Source: an uncultured Candidatus Saccharibacteria bacterium (GTDB taxonomy: Bacteria; Patescibacteriota; Saccharimonadia; Saccharimonadales; Saccharimonadaceae). From it: 39,386 nucleotides of DNA. The notes under the pieces are model-generated. The model saw nothing but the letters and a program-made list of their open reading frames with translations, made no database searches and had not been told where the DNA came from. Shown here in pieces: positions 17,650-30,075 of this stretch (the stretch's first letter is position 1; the number at the start of each line of letters is the position of its first letter). The stretch spans positions 1 through 39,386 of the forward strand of contig CAMVFY010000005.1 in the NCBI GenBank assembly GCA_947166895.1, read 5' to 3'. The translations under genes and the position numbers were made by a program.

Positions 17650-18382
17650 CCAAAAATTAATATTGTCTAAAACACACGATTATTGTGCGAAAGATGAGCC
17701 TGTTTTGACAGTCGTGCTTATTCACGGGATTGCGTCGGATTCGACAACATTCGACGGAATCCTAAAATACCTTGAGGGACAAAAAACCCTTGAAAAGGTT
17801 CGTTTTGTGACTTTTGATTTGCTTGGATCGGGCAAATCAATGAAGGGAGATGACCTTAATTATGATTATGAGGATCAGTTGTCGGCACTGCACAACTCTA
17901 TTGAGGCACTTAAAATCAATACGCCTTTGGTTCTGGTTGGGCATTCGTTGGGAACTTTTATCGTGACTAGATATGCCAGCGTTTATAAAAATGCCGTCTT
18001 GCGATTGATTCTGATTTCACCGCCCGTATTCACAGTTGAAGATCTTGATAATCCGGCTTTTGCGATAGCGATGAGGGCGTTTAAAGACATTATTGGCGCT
18101 AAGAATCCTGCAATTTTGAATGAAAAATCGTTTACAAATTCAATGGAGAAGATTGTGTTGAGCAGAGACAACTATCAGACTCTGGCTGAGCTAGAAGTGC
18201 CGACCGACTTAATTTATGGCGATGAAGACCAGTTGATAGCGTCTTATAACTTGCCAAAATTAATCAAGGATAATCGCCGGGTTACGGCCAACAAAGTACA
18301 TGGGCGCCACGGCGTCACTAACGATAAATTCGCAAAGACTACGGCAATTTTGGAGGAACTTCTTAATGCTCAAGATTTATAA
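17642..18382 (+). CDS. Alpha/beta hydrolase
   Basis: VLIHGIASDSTTF, VLVGHSLGTFIVTRYA nucleophile elbow, C-terminal GRHGVTND. Confidence 0.88.
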   Translation: MSSQKLILSKTHDYCAKDEPVLTVVLIHGIASDSTTFDGILKYLEGQKTLEKVRFVTFDLLGSGKSMKGDDLNYDYEDQLSALHNSIEALKINTPLVLVGHSLGTFIVTRYASVYKNAVLRLILISPPVFTVEDLDNPAFAIAMRAFKDIIGAKNPAILNEKSFTNSMEKIVLSRDNYQTLAELEVPTDLIYGDEDQLIASYNLPKLIKDNRRVTANKVHGRHGVTNDKFAKTTAILEELLNAQDL

Positions 18383-19715
18383 TACAGCGTCAAGAAGATT
18401 GGAGCAATTTAAGCCGGCTGGCGAAGTAGTAAAGATTTACACTTGTGGGCCGACGGTCTACAATTTTCAGCATATCGGCAACTACGCTGCATATATTTAC
18501 TGGGATTTGCTGATTCGCACACTAAAGATGGACGGATACGCCGTGAAACGTGTGCTGAATTTTACTGATGTTGGGCATTTGGTTTCCGATGGTGATGAGG
18601 GCGAGGACAAGCTAGAAAAGGGTGCCGCGCGGGAAGGCAAGAGCGTTTATGAAATTGCGAAATTTTACGGCGATGATTTTTTACGAAATTTTCGAGCACT
18701 GAATCTAATTGAGCCGGATGTGATTGCGCACGCTACGGATTATATTGAAGCGGATAAGCGAGCAGTCGATAAAATGACTGAGGCTGGTTTTACTTACGAA
18801 ACGACTGACGGAGTTTACTTTGATACTTCTAAATTTGAACGATATGCGGATTTTGCGAAACTAGATTTAGAAGGACTAAAGGCTGGGGCACGAGTTGGTT
18901 TTAACTCGGAAAAACACAATGCTTCTGATTTTGCAGTCTGGAAGTTTATTCAGCCAGGCGAAAAGCACGCAATGAGATGGGATTATTTAGGTCGTCCTGG
19001 ATATCCGGGTTGGCATCTTGAATGTTCGACCATTATTCATGAAGAGCTTGGCGAACCAATCGATATTCACACAGGAGGAGCTGATCATATTCCAGTACAC
19101 CACACCAACGAAATTGCACAGACTTTCGCGATGACTGGCCGTGAGCTGTCGCGTTATTGGATGCATTGCAATTTCATTACGATTGATGGCGAGAAAATTT
19201 CTAAGTCACTAGGGAACGTTTACACGTTAGACGATCTGGCGGAGCGTGGGTTTTCGCCGATGGACTTTAAGATGTGGGTCTTATCTGGTCATTATCAGGG
19301 GACACGTAATTTTACCTTTGAGGGGCTTGCAGCCACAAAACAACGTAGATTGAATTGGCGCAACAGGATTGCTCTGCTATATCAAAAGGCCTCAACGGCG
19401 TCACTCGTTGATGGCGTATTTAAAGAAGTACTTTCTGTTGTTAATAATAATTTTAATTCAGCAGAGGCTTTTTCTATTATCGACACCTCGGAATTGTCTA
19501 TGGAAGATTGGAAAGAAATTGACGAGTTGTTTGGGCTCAATTTAATTAACGATTCACCAGATGTTAACGACGCAGTACGCGATTTAATTTCCGAGAGGCA
19601 GGCTGCCCGCGAAAATAAAGATTTTGCCCGCTCGGATGAGATCCGTGAAGAGCTAAAATCATTTGGAATAGCCGTTGAAGACACTCCGACCGGTCCAATC
19701 TGGCAATACATATAA
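18366..19715 (+). CDS. cysS: Cysteinyl-tRNA synthetase
   Basis: KIYTCGPTVYNFQHIGNY, GWHLECSTII, HTGGADHIPVHHTNEIAQ, GEKISKSLGN. Confidence 0.97.
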   Translation: MLKIYNTASRRLEQFKPAGEVVKIYTCGPTVYNFQHIGNYAAYIYWDLLIRTLKMDGYAVKRVLNFTDVGHLVSDGDEGEDKLEKGAAREGKSVYEIAKFYGDDFLRNFRALNLIEPDVIAHATDYIEADKRAVDKMTEAGFTYETTDGVYFDTSKFERYADFAKLDLEGLKAGARVGFNSEKHNASDFAVWKFIQPGEKHAMRWDYLGRPGYPGWHLECSTIIHEELGEPIDIHTGGADHIPVHHTNEIAQTFAMTGRELSRYWMHCNFITIDGEKISKSLGNVYTLDDLAERGFSPMDFKMWVLSGHYQGTRNFTFEGLAATKQRRLNWRNRIALLYQKASTASLVDGVFKEVLSVVNNNFNSAEAFSIIDTSELSMEDWKEIDELFGLNLINDSPDVNDAVRDLISERQAARENKDFARSDEIREELKSFGIAVEDTPTGPIWQYI

Positions 19716-19732
19716 TATATGGTGACGAAGTG

Positions 19733-21968
<2,236 letters not shown>

Positions 21969-22027
21969 TACGCTAAATTATAACATTTTTTTGCTAATTA
22001 AACAAACCACCGTGATATAATAATCCC

Positions 22028-23146
22028 ATGATAAAAGACAAACGTGAAAAGATGGTTATAAGAACGAGTGCAATTAGTATTGCTACGAATATTTTGCTCG
22101 TCATAATGAAAGCCGTTGTTGGTGTAATGGCAAATTCTATTGCTATTATTACTGATGCTGTTAATAATCTGAGCGATGCACTGTCTAGTATTATTACGAT
22201 TGTCGGAACCAAACTAGCAAATCGAAAGGCTGACCATAACCATCCCTATGGGCATGGTCGCACAGAATACATCACTTCACTTCTAGTCTCTGTTATTGTG
22301 CTTTATGCCGGCGTGACCGCCCTAATTGAATCAACCAAAAAGATCTTTAGTGGAGATGCGGTTGATTATTCTTTTGTTACAATTACCGTTTTGATAATTG
22401 GTATCGTTGGTAAATTTATTCTTGGTATTTACGTAAAAGACGCCGGCAAAAAGATAAATTCAGGCGCGTTACGCGCCAGCGGTGTTGATGCTTTTAACGA
22501 CGGCCTGCTGTCGATGTCAGTGCTAATCGCGGTGATAATTTACTTAGTGTTCGAAGTCAATGTCGAAGCCTATGTGGGGGCATTAGTGTCACTTTATATC
22601 ATCAAAACCGGCGTGGAGCTTATAAAGGAATCGATTGACAGTATGATTGGTAAGCGTGTCGACCACAAAATAATTGATAAAATTAAAGAAGAGCTGCTGA
22701 AAGATCCACGCGTACTTGGCGTATATGACGTTATTCTGAATGATTACGGTCCCGAACAATACATGGGGTCAGCACATATTGAATTGCCTAACAATCTCAC
22801 CGTATCCGACATCGATAAGCTTTCACGTCAAATAACTCAAACGGTCTTGAATAAGTATGGAGTGATTTTGCATACAATTGGTGTTTATTCCGTAAACCGA
22901 AAAGATCCTGAGTCTCGGACAGCTTACGATGAAATAAAGAAGATTGTGTTTTCCCATCAAGGCGTGTTGGAAATGCATGGCTTTTCGTTGGACAAAAAGA
23001 ATAAAATTATCGTGTTTGATATAGTGGTAGATTTTAACGAGCCGGATCATGATAAATTGCGGCGAGAAATTTTAAGCGAAATTAGAAAAAATTATCCGGA
23101 ACACAAGGTGAACATCGTGCTTGATGTTGATACCAGTGTTAGTTAA
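22028..23146 (+). CDS. Cation diffusion facilitator (CDF) family transporter
   Basis: NSIAIITDAVNNLSDALSSI, DHNHPYGHGRTEYI; multiple TM helices and a C-terminal cytoplasmic domain. Confidence 0.93.
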   Translation: MIKDKREKMVIRTSAISIATNILLVIMKAVVGVMANSIAIITDAVNNLSDALSSIITIVGTKLANRKADHNHPYGHGRTEYITSLLVSVIVLYAGVTALIESTKKIFSGDAVDYSFVTITVLIIGIVGKFILGIYVKDAGKKINSGALRASGVDAFNDGLLSMSVLIAVIIYLVFEVNVEAYVGALVSLYIIKTGVELIKESIDSMIGKRVDHKIIDKIKEELLKDPRVLGVYDVILNDYGPEQYMGSAHIELPNNLTVSDIDKLSRQITQTVLNKYGVILHTIGVYSVNRKDPESRTAYDEIKKIVFSHQGVLEMHGFSLDKKNKIIVFDIVVDFNEPDHDKLRREILSEIRKNYPEHKVNIVLDVDTSVS

Positions 23147-23702
23147 CAGCTCTTCGATCACGTTCAATTTGTTTGGCGTAACGTTCTTCTTCAGAAAAAA
23201 TACAACCGCAATATTTTTGACGATAAAGACCAAGATCGCGAGCTTTTTCTTGACCTTCGCGAAAACCGATGCGAAAATCACGATAAATAAATTCTAACCC
23301 TGATACTTTAGCTAAGCGCTCGCAAACTTTTTTAAGCTCTTCATGTTTTTGATAGGGTGAGACTAGAAGAGTGGTAGTAAAAGCAGTGTAGCCGTGCTCG
23401 ACGGCATAGCGAACGGTTTCGCCCAGACGCTTGGGATAACAATAGTTAACGCAACGGTTCTTGATGTCGCCTGCGACGTTACGACAGAAATCATCGAGAC
23501 CGTATTCTTCTTTTAAAATTAATTCGGCATTTACCATTTTGGCGTAATCTTTTAAACAATCACGGCGGGTTTTATATTCAATATACGGATGAATATTGGG
23601 GTTATACCAAAATAAGGTCGGCTCGATATCCTCTGAGCGCAACAAATCGATGCAATATACGCTGCAAGGCGCACAACAGGTGTGCATTAAAACTTTTTTC
23701 AT
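23139..23702 (-). CDS. queH: Epoxyqueuosine reductase QueH (DUF208)
   Basis: KKVLMHTCCAPCSVYC, TTTLLVSPYQKHEEL, FRIGFREGQEKARDLGLYRQKYCGCIFSEEERY. Confidence 0.93.
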   Translation of the reverse strand: MKKVLMHTCCAPCSVYCIDLLRSEDIEPTLFWYNPNIHPYIEYKTRRDCLKDYAKMVNAELILKEEYGLDDFCRNVAGDIKNRCVNYCYPKRLGETVRYAVEHGYTAFTTTLLVSPYQKHEELKKVCERLAKVSGLEFIYRDFRIGFREGQEKARDLGLYRQKYCGCIFSEEERYAKQIERDRRAVN

Positions 23703-23750
23703 CCACATAATTATAACATTTATGTTACAATATTCCTATAAAGGAGGTAC

Positions 23751-24857
23751 ATGTCAAAACACATCGAGTACGACACTAGGGCTTTTGTAAAATTTTGGTT
23801 GATTCCGCTTATCATTGCGGCGGTCTTGTTCTTTGTCTATAAAGCATTAACGGGGCTTGTGATTATTGGGATTTCGATTTTCCTAGCTTTGGCACTTAAA
23901 CCGCTAGTGCGTAAGGTGAATGGGTTTTTCAATAAGTATTTTGGTAAAGATAAAAAACACCAAACTATTTCAGCGATTTTTGCATATTTGATTGTGGTCA
24001 TCGTGATTGGCGCAATTATCGCAATTGTAGGCCCAGTTGTAGTAAACGAAACGGCAAAGTTCGTGCAAAATTTCCCTGAAACCTTCGAGAAGACTTTCGG
24101 AGGATGGGAAGGAATTAATAATTTTGGTAAAACCATTGGGATAGAAAATTTGCATGAAGAAATTATGTCTGCGCTCAACTCGCTTTCGAACTCGATGCTT
24201 GGAGTGCTAGGCAATAATCTGGTAGCTAGCGTTAGTGGTGTGGCAGATGTAATCATGAAGGTTGTGTTAGTGCTAGTGCTCACCTTGTTATTGTTACTTG
24301 AAGGTCCGGAAATGGTGGATACGCTTTGGAGGAGTTTATCAGCCGGCGAAGAGGACAAAAAACCAGTAAGGGTAGCGAAAAACGTGCTAAAGAAAATGGC
24401 TGACGTGGTATCAACATATGTTTCGCGTCAAGTCATAGTTGCAATGATTGACGGTCTGGCTAGTGGCTTAATTGTGTTTGTCATTTCGCTGTTCCTCAAT
24501 ATTTCAACTAGCTTAGCAATTCCGATGGGAATGACTACAATGATTTTCTATTTAATCCCGATGTTTGGCCAATTTATTGGCGGAACACTGGTGACCTTGA
24601 TTCTACTATTTTCTAACCCAATTGCTGCATTGATTTTTGCTGTGGTATACATAATATATGCGCAGGTAGAGAACAATTTAATCTCACCGAAGATTCAGGG
24701 CGATGCCTTAAACTTGCGGCCGATTTTAATTTTGTCGGCCATAACAATCGGTATGTATATGTTTGGCTTGCTTGGGGCGATTATCGCTATCCCAATTGCC
24801 GGCTGTATCAAAGTGCTAATTGACGAGTATCCAAATATCAAATCCGCAAGAGCCTAA
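23751..24857 (+). CDS. AI-2E family (PerM-like) transporter
   Basis: Multi-TM protein with IPMFGQFIGGTLVTLI and YAQVENNLISPKIQGDALNLRPILIL; SD aaaggagg. Confidence 0.88.
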   Translation: MSKHIEYDTRAFVKFWLIPLIIAAVLFFVYKALTGLVIIGISIFLALALKPLVRKVNGFFNKYFGKDKKHQTISAIFAYLIVVIVIGAIIAIVGPVVVNETAKFVQNFPETFEKTFGGWEGINNFGKTIGIENLHEEIMSALNSLSNSMLGVLGNNLVASVSGVADVIMKVVLVLVLTLLLLLEGPEMVDTLWRSLSAGEEDKKPVRVAKNVLKKMADVVSTYVSRQVIVAMIDGLASGLIVFVISLFLNISTSLAIPMGMTTMIFYLIPMFGQFIGGTLVTLILLFSNPIAALIFAVVYIIYAQVENNLISPKIQGDALNLRPILILSAITIGMYMFGLLGAIIAIPIAGCIKVLIDEYPNIKSARA

Positions 24858-24858
24858 A

Positions 24859-25950
24859 ATGAACGAAAAACCAAAAACAAAAAATAAAAAACTTGGTTTG
24901 GTGCCAAAGTTTATGCGGCGACGTCCGATTTTGGTGGTGCTGTTTATTCTGATGAATATCGCAGTGATCGCAATTACGGCAACCGTGGAATTCGGCAACT
25001 CGAAGGGTGCTGAGGATTTATCAAATGTCGTCATCAATTGGTGGATGCTGATTCCTGCATTGCTTTGTTTTTTGGTGGCTACTGCTCTTGATATTTATAA
25101 ATACGTCATAATGATAAAAGAAATGTCACCCGAGCAACGACTAGAAAAACTTAAACTTTATCACGTTGCCAGCCGGACTGTGTTACTTGGCAAGTACTAC
25201 GATAATGTCACTCCGGCCGCGGTAGGTGGACAACCATTTCAAATTTATTACATGAGAAAAAACAGTGATTTGCCAAATGGTTTATCAACCTCGATCCCGA
25301 TTTTCGGAATGATTTCGCTCCAGATCGGCTTCATCATAATCGCAACAATTTGTTTTTTGTTTGGTGGTCTCGCCAAAGACAACCCGGCTTTAATCGTAAC
25401 CGCCATTATCGGCCTATTATTTTACGCCTTTTGGCCGGTGATGGTTGCCGGCGTAAGCTTTTTCCCAAAACCCACGATTCAATTTATTAAGCTCTTGGTG
25501 GGATTTTTAGCAAAGATTAAAATCGTAAAAAACCGTGATGAGACTTCTTTAAAAGTTGAAAACGAAATTAGGGAATATGCAAAGTCTGTTAAGACGATCT
25601 TGAGAACGAAATGGCTGTTTATAAAAACGATCTTGCTGTCGGTTGTCTACAATTTTTTGGTGGCATCGATTCCGTTTTTTGTGTTGACTGCTTTTGGTGG
25701 TTCGGTAGATTTTATTCATTCGTTTGTCACCACGATTGCGGTAATGGCTGCAATTTATTTTATTCCAACACCAGGAAACTCTGGTGCGGCAGAGGGCACT
25801 TTTTTCGTAGTTTTTTCGGCGCTCTCTTCGGGTTATGTATTCTGGGCGATGTTAGTTTGGCGATTTTTTTCGTATTACATTTACATAATTATCGGACCAA
25901 TCATTTATTTTCTTATGCATTTAGAGAAAAAACGTGATAAAATAGGTTAA
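24859..25950 (+). CDS. Lysylphosphatidylglycerol synthase TM region / UPF0104-like flippase
   Basis: YYDNVTPAAVGGQPFQIYYMRKN and FIPTPGNSGAAEGTFFVVFSAL motifs; multi-TM. Confidence 0.85.
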   Translation: MNEKPKTKNKKLGLVPKFMRRRPILVVLFILMNIAVIAITATVEFGNSKGAEDLSNVVINWWMLIPALLCFLVATALDIYKYVIMIKEMSPEQRLEKLKLYHVASRTVLLGKYYDNVTPAAVGGQPFQIYYMRKNSDLPNGLSTSIPIFGMISLQIGFIIIATICFLFGGLAKDNPALIVTAIIGLLFYAFWPVMVAGVSFFPKPTIQFIKLLVGFLAKIKIVKNRDETSLKVENEIREYAKSVKTILRTKWLFIKTILLSVVYNFLVASIPFFVLTAFGGSVDFIHSFVTTIAVMAAIYFIPTPGNSGAAEGTFFVVFSALSSGYVFWAMLVWRFFSYYIYIIIGPIIYFLMHLEKKRDKIG

Positions 25951-25956
25951 TAGTCT

Positions 25957-27720
25957 ATGCTTAAGTTGTTCAAATTTTTAAAGCCATATTGGTGGCAGGT
26001 TTTAATCCTCGTGTTGTTCACGGCGGCGCAAGTTTGGACTACACTCAGATTGCCAGCCTTAATGGCTAATATCATCAATGATGGTATTGTGCCGGGAGAT
26101 ACGGATTACATCTGGCAGACGGGATTAAAAATGATGGGTTTGGCAGCGATTTCGGCCGTAGCCTCATTGGTTTCTAGTTATTTTTCAGCTAGAATCGGCA
26201 CGAGTTATGCGCGCGATATCCGAAATGCAATTTTTACAAAGATTATCAATCTGAACGTTCTTGATATTAGAGATTTTAGTACCGCCTCACTTCTAACACG
26301 TACCACCAACGACGTCAACCAGGTACAGATGACAACCATCATGATCCTTTCGATGATGCTACGCTCACCGCTGTTTTGCATTATTTCAATTATAATGGCG
26401 ATTCAAACCGCTCCAGACATGAGCTGGATTATTGTGGTTGGGGCGGTGGCCATTCTGGGATCAGTGATTTTAATTATGTCTCTAGTAATACCCAAGTTTA
26501 AAATCTTTCAAAACTTTGTTGACAGAATCACTTTACTAACTAGAGAAAATTTAACTGGACTCCGCGTGATACGGGCTTTTAACAACGAGGAGCTTGAAAA
26601 AAAGAAATTTGAGAAGGCCAACGATGCGTTAACTAAACTGCTAATCTACATTGATAGAATTTTGGAACTACAAAATCCACTGATAAATATTATTTTTAAC
26701 GGTACAACTCTACTTTGTTCGTGGATTGGGATTTCTCTTCTTACTAAGGATTTTGCTTATCTCGGGAACATGACGGCTTTTGCACAATATGTGACGCACG
26801 TAATGATGTCGTTTTTGATGATGTCTATTTTGTTCGTATCGCTTCCGCGTGCAAACGTTTCAGCCGGACGGATTAATGCTGTACTGGCAAAAAAATCAAA
26901 AATTATTTTTCCGTCAAAGACGAATGGTGTGCCGACCAAAATTCCTTCAGTAGAATTCAAAAATGTTAGTTTTAGCTATCCTGGTGCATCAGAAAAGGTA
27001 CTTGACGATATTTCATTTACCGCGCGCGCGGGTGAGACAACTGCTTTTATAGGCTCTACAGGTTCGGGCAAATCAACATTAATTAACTTGGTTCCACGTT
27101 TTTATGAAACTACAGATGGAGATATTTTGGTCAATGGAGTTTCAATAAAAGACTATGCAAAAACCGATTTAATTTCTAGAATTGGCTTTGTACCGCAACG
27201 GGGGATGTTATTTGCTGGCACGGTCGAATCAAATATTAAGTTTGGGGCACCGAACGCTTCCGACCTGCAGATGCATAAAGCCGCCGAAATAGCCCAGGCT
27301 AAAAATTTTATCGAAAAACTTCCCGATAAATACAAATCTCACATCGCACAGGGCGGAACTAACGTGTCGGGTGGCCAAAAACAGCGACTGTCAATTGCTC
27401 GTGCTATCTGCAAAAATCCGGAAATATACATTTTCGATGATTCATTTTCGGCACTCGATATGAAAACCGACAAAAAATTGCGGGAAGCACTAAAGCCAGT
27501 AACAAGCAATGCAGTTGTCCTTACTGTAGCACAAAGAGTGAGTTCAATCAAAGATGCTGAGCAAATTGTTGTCTTAAATAACGGTAAAATTGTTGGAAAA
27601 GGTAAACATCTAGAACTTTTGTGCAAATGCCAAGTTTATCAAGAAATCGTTAAGTCGCAACTTTCAGATTCGGAGTATGACCTTGAGCTTAAGCTAGCGA
27701 GGAAGGTGGTTCATGCCTAA
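25957..27720 (+). CDS. ABC exporter half-transporter with degenerate catalytic site
   Basis: Six-TM domain; Walker A IGSTGSGKST, signature VSGGQKQRLS, Walker B IYIFDDSFSALD (Asp for Glu), H-loop VAQRVS (Gln for His). Confidence 0.93.
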   Translation: MLKLFKFLKPYWWQVLILVLFTAAQVWTTLRLPALMANIINDGIVPGDTDYIWQTGLKMMGLAAISAVASLVSSYFSARIGTSYARDIRNAIFTKIINLNVLDIRDFSTASLLTRTTNDVNQVQMTTIMILSMMLRSPLFCIISIIMAIQTAPDMSWIIVVGAVAILGSVILIMSLVIPKFKIFQNFVDRITLLTRENLTGLRVIRAFNNEELEKKKFEKANDALTKLLIYIDRILELQNPLINIIFNGTTLLCSWIGISLLTKDFAYLGNMTAFAQYVTHVMMSFLMMSILFVSLPRANVSAGRINAVLAKKSKIIFPSKTNGVPTKIPSVEFKNVSFSYPGASEKVLDDISFTARAGETTAFIGSTGSGKSTLINLVPRFYETTDGDILVNGVSIKDYAKTDLISRIGFVPQRGMLFAGTVESNIKFGAPNASDLQMHKAAEIAQAKNFIEKLPDKYKSHIAQGGTNVSGGQKQRLSIARAICKNPEIYIFDDSFSALDMKTDKKLREALKPVTSNAVVLTVAQRVSSIKDAEQIVVLNNGKIVGKGKHLELLCKCQVYQEIVKSQLSDSEYDLELKLARKVVHA

Positions 27721-29485
27721 AGCAATAAATTCCGATAAACCCAAAAATTTACGTAGCTCATTGAAGGTTTTTCTTGGATCGATTAAAAAATACCGCTTCG
27801 GCATTCTGGCTTCTGTACTTCTCACTGTCGGATCTGCCGTGCTCGGTCTGTTTATCCCGAAGCTGTTAGGCGATATGACAACTATTGCCGTTGATAGTTA
27901 TCCTGAATTAGATTGGAGTGCCCTAGGGCATAAAGCGATTTTGATTATTAGCCTGTTTGTCGGATCGGCAATCTTAAATTACGGACAAGCTTATATTCTG
28001 GCTGTGGTTTCCGCTCGTTATACTAAGGAGCTTCGAAAAAACATTTTGGAAAAGATTTCAAGACTTCCGATTGCGTATTTCGATAAGCACCAATACGGTG
28101 ATACTTTATCGCGGATGGCGAACGACGTTGATGTACTAACCACCTCTATGTCGCAAGAGATTGCAGATTTATCTATGAGCTTCACTACACTGCTTGGTGT
28201 GATGATAATTATGTTATCTATTTCGGTACCGTTATCTCTTATTTCATTCGTGGTAGTGCCAGTCTCCGTGTTGGTGGTTGGACGAATTATGCGTTATGCA
28301 CAAAAATACTTCCGTGAACAGCAAAATACTTTGGGCACACTAAATAGCGAGATTGAGGAAGATTATTCGGGGCAAATTATCATACAGTCGAACTCATACG
28401 AAGATGATGCCTTGGATGAGTTTACAAAGATAAATCAGAAATTAACTACCGCAACCAGACGGGCGCAGATTTTCTCATCGCTTTCATTCCCGGTAACACA
28501 CATATTCACTAACTTAGGATATGTAGCAGTATGTGCACTAGGTGGTGTTTTTGTTATTGAAGGACGGATCAACATCGGCAACATTCAGGCTTTTATCCAA
28601 TATGTTTCGCGTTTTAATCGTCCGATAACCGAAATCGCATCAACTACGTCAACTCTACAATCATTGTTGGCGGCGTCAGAGCGAATTTTTGAATTCTTAG
28701 ACGAAACTGAAGAAACCCCAGACGCGAAACCGGCTAAAAAAATTGAAAAGGTTCGCGGAGAGGTTGAGTTCCATAACGTCAATTTTGGTTATTTAAAAGA
28801 CCACCCAATTATCAAAAATTTTTCAGTCAAAGTTCAGCCTGGCATGAAAGTTGCAATAGTTGGCCCAACCGGAGCCGGCAAAACTACTTTGATTAATTTA
28901 TTAATGAGGTTTTACGATCCGGATTCTGGATATATCACCATAGACGGCGTGCCCACTAGTGAAATGACGCGCGCAGACGTAAGGAGGCTATTCGGTATGG
29001 TACTCCAAGACACTTGGCTATTTACTGGCACCGTGGAAGAGAATCTCCGTTATGGTAAGCAGTCGGCGAGTTTAGATGATATAAAAAGGGCAGCCAAGGC
29101 GAGCAACGTCAACCACATTATTGAAGCGTTACCAAAAGGTTACCGATCAGAGATTTCCGAGGATTCAGATAACATCTCTGCTGGCGAAAAACAGCTCTTG
29201 ACTATTGCTCGAGCAATGGTGGAAGAACCCCCAATGATGATATTAGACGAGGCCACCTCAAATGTCGACACTAGGACTGAGCAACTAATCCAGGATTCAT
29301 TTGAAAAACTGACTTCTGGACGGACGTCATTCGTGATAGCACATAGACTCTCTACGATCCGAAATTCAGATTTGATTCTTGTTATGCGCGATGGGAATAT
29401 TGTCGAACAGGGAAATCATGACGAATTACTGAAGCTAAACGGGTTTTATGCGGAACTATACAATTCGCAGTTCGCAGATAATTAA
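27713..29485 (+). CDS. ABC exporter half-transporter with canonical catalytic site
   Basis: Six-TM domain; Walker A VGPTGAGKTT, signature ISAGEKQLLT, Walker B MMILDEATSNVD, H-loop IAHRLST; 8-nt overlap with the preceding half-transporter. Confidence 0.94.
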   Translation: MPKAINSDKPKNLRSSLKVFLGSIKKYRFGILASVLLTVGSAVLGLFIPKLLGDMTTIAVDSYPELDWSALGHKAILIISLFVGSAILNYGQAYILAVVSARYTKELRKNILEKISRLPIAYFDKHQYGDTLSRMANDVDVLTTSMSQEIADLSMSFTTLLGVMIIMLSISVPLSLISFVVVPVSVLVVGRIMRYAQKYFREQQNTLGTLNSEIEEDYSGQIIIQSNSYEDDALDEFTKINQKLTTATRRAQIFSSLSFPVTHIFTNLGYVAVCALGGVFVIEGRINIGNIQAFIQYVSRFNRPITEIASTTSTLQSLLAASERIFEFLDETEETPDAKPAKKIEKVRGEVEFHNVNFGYLKDHPIIKNFSVKVQPGMKVAIVGPTGAGKTTLINLLMRFYDPDSGYITIDGVPTSEMTRADVRRLFGMVLQDTWLFTGTVEENLRYGKQSASLDDIKRAAKASNVNHIIEALPKGYRSEISEDSDNISAGEKQLLTIARAMVEEPPMMILDEATSNVDTRTEQLIQDSFEKLTSGRTSFVIAHRLSTIRNSDLILVMRDGNIVEQGNHDELLKLNGFYAELYNSQFADN

Positions 29486-29523
29486 TAGTCTTGTTTTGCG
29501 TAGAACTTTGTTATAATGAACAT

Positions 29524-30075
29524 ATGAACACGGATAAACAGCACGAGTGGGATGAATATTTTTTAAAAATTGCCGAGACGGTATCTACCAAGTCAAAAGA
29601 TCCTTCGTCAAAAATGGGCTGCGTGATAGTAGACTCAAAGAAGCGCGTTGTTTCTCTCGGTTATAATGGCATGCTCCAGGGTGCCGATGAGTCAAAAATG
29701 ACTTTATCGGAGCGCCCCATGAAATACTACTTCGCGATTCATTCGGAGATGAATGCCTTAATTTTTGCACATCAGGACTTGTCTGGATGCACGCTCTATA
29801 ATCGTGTTGCCACCTGTGAAAATTGTCTTAAGTATTGTCTCCAGGCTGGCATTAAGCGATTTGTTTATAGGGAGCTACGCGTCCATTCACACATTACTGA
29901 TCCACAAAAGTCTATGACTAATGTTGAGACCGATGAGGCTATTATCCGGCTCCTGGCATCGATGCCAGAGGTTGAAACGCTTAATCTCACGAATGGCAAA
30001 ACCTACGTCGAGGATATCCTTGATTCTTACGCCGAAGATTCGCCAGAGCATAAGCGACTGAAGGCTTGGGTTTAA
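29524..30075 (+). CDS. dCMP deaminase family protein
   Basis: HSEMNALIFA zinc motif, TCENCLKYCLQAGIKRFVY; TGTTATAAT with a 6-nt gap before ATG. Confidence 0.85.
   Translation: MNTDKQHEWDEYFLKIAETVSTKSKDPSSKMGCVIVDSKKRVVSLGYNGMLQGADESKMTLSERPMKYYFAIHSEMNALIFAHQDLSGCTLYNRVATCENCLKYCLQAGIKRFVYRELRVHSHITDPQKSMTNVETDEAIIRLLASMPEVETLNLTNGKTYVEDILDSYAEDSPEHKRLKAWV

Noticed and set aside
22465-22481. GGCGCGTTACGCGCC palindrome inside the CDF gene
   Set aside because: Short, and the encoded SGALRASGVDAFNDG matches the normal CDF family sequence, so it is not an insertion.
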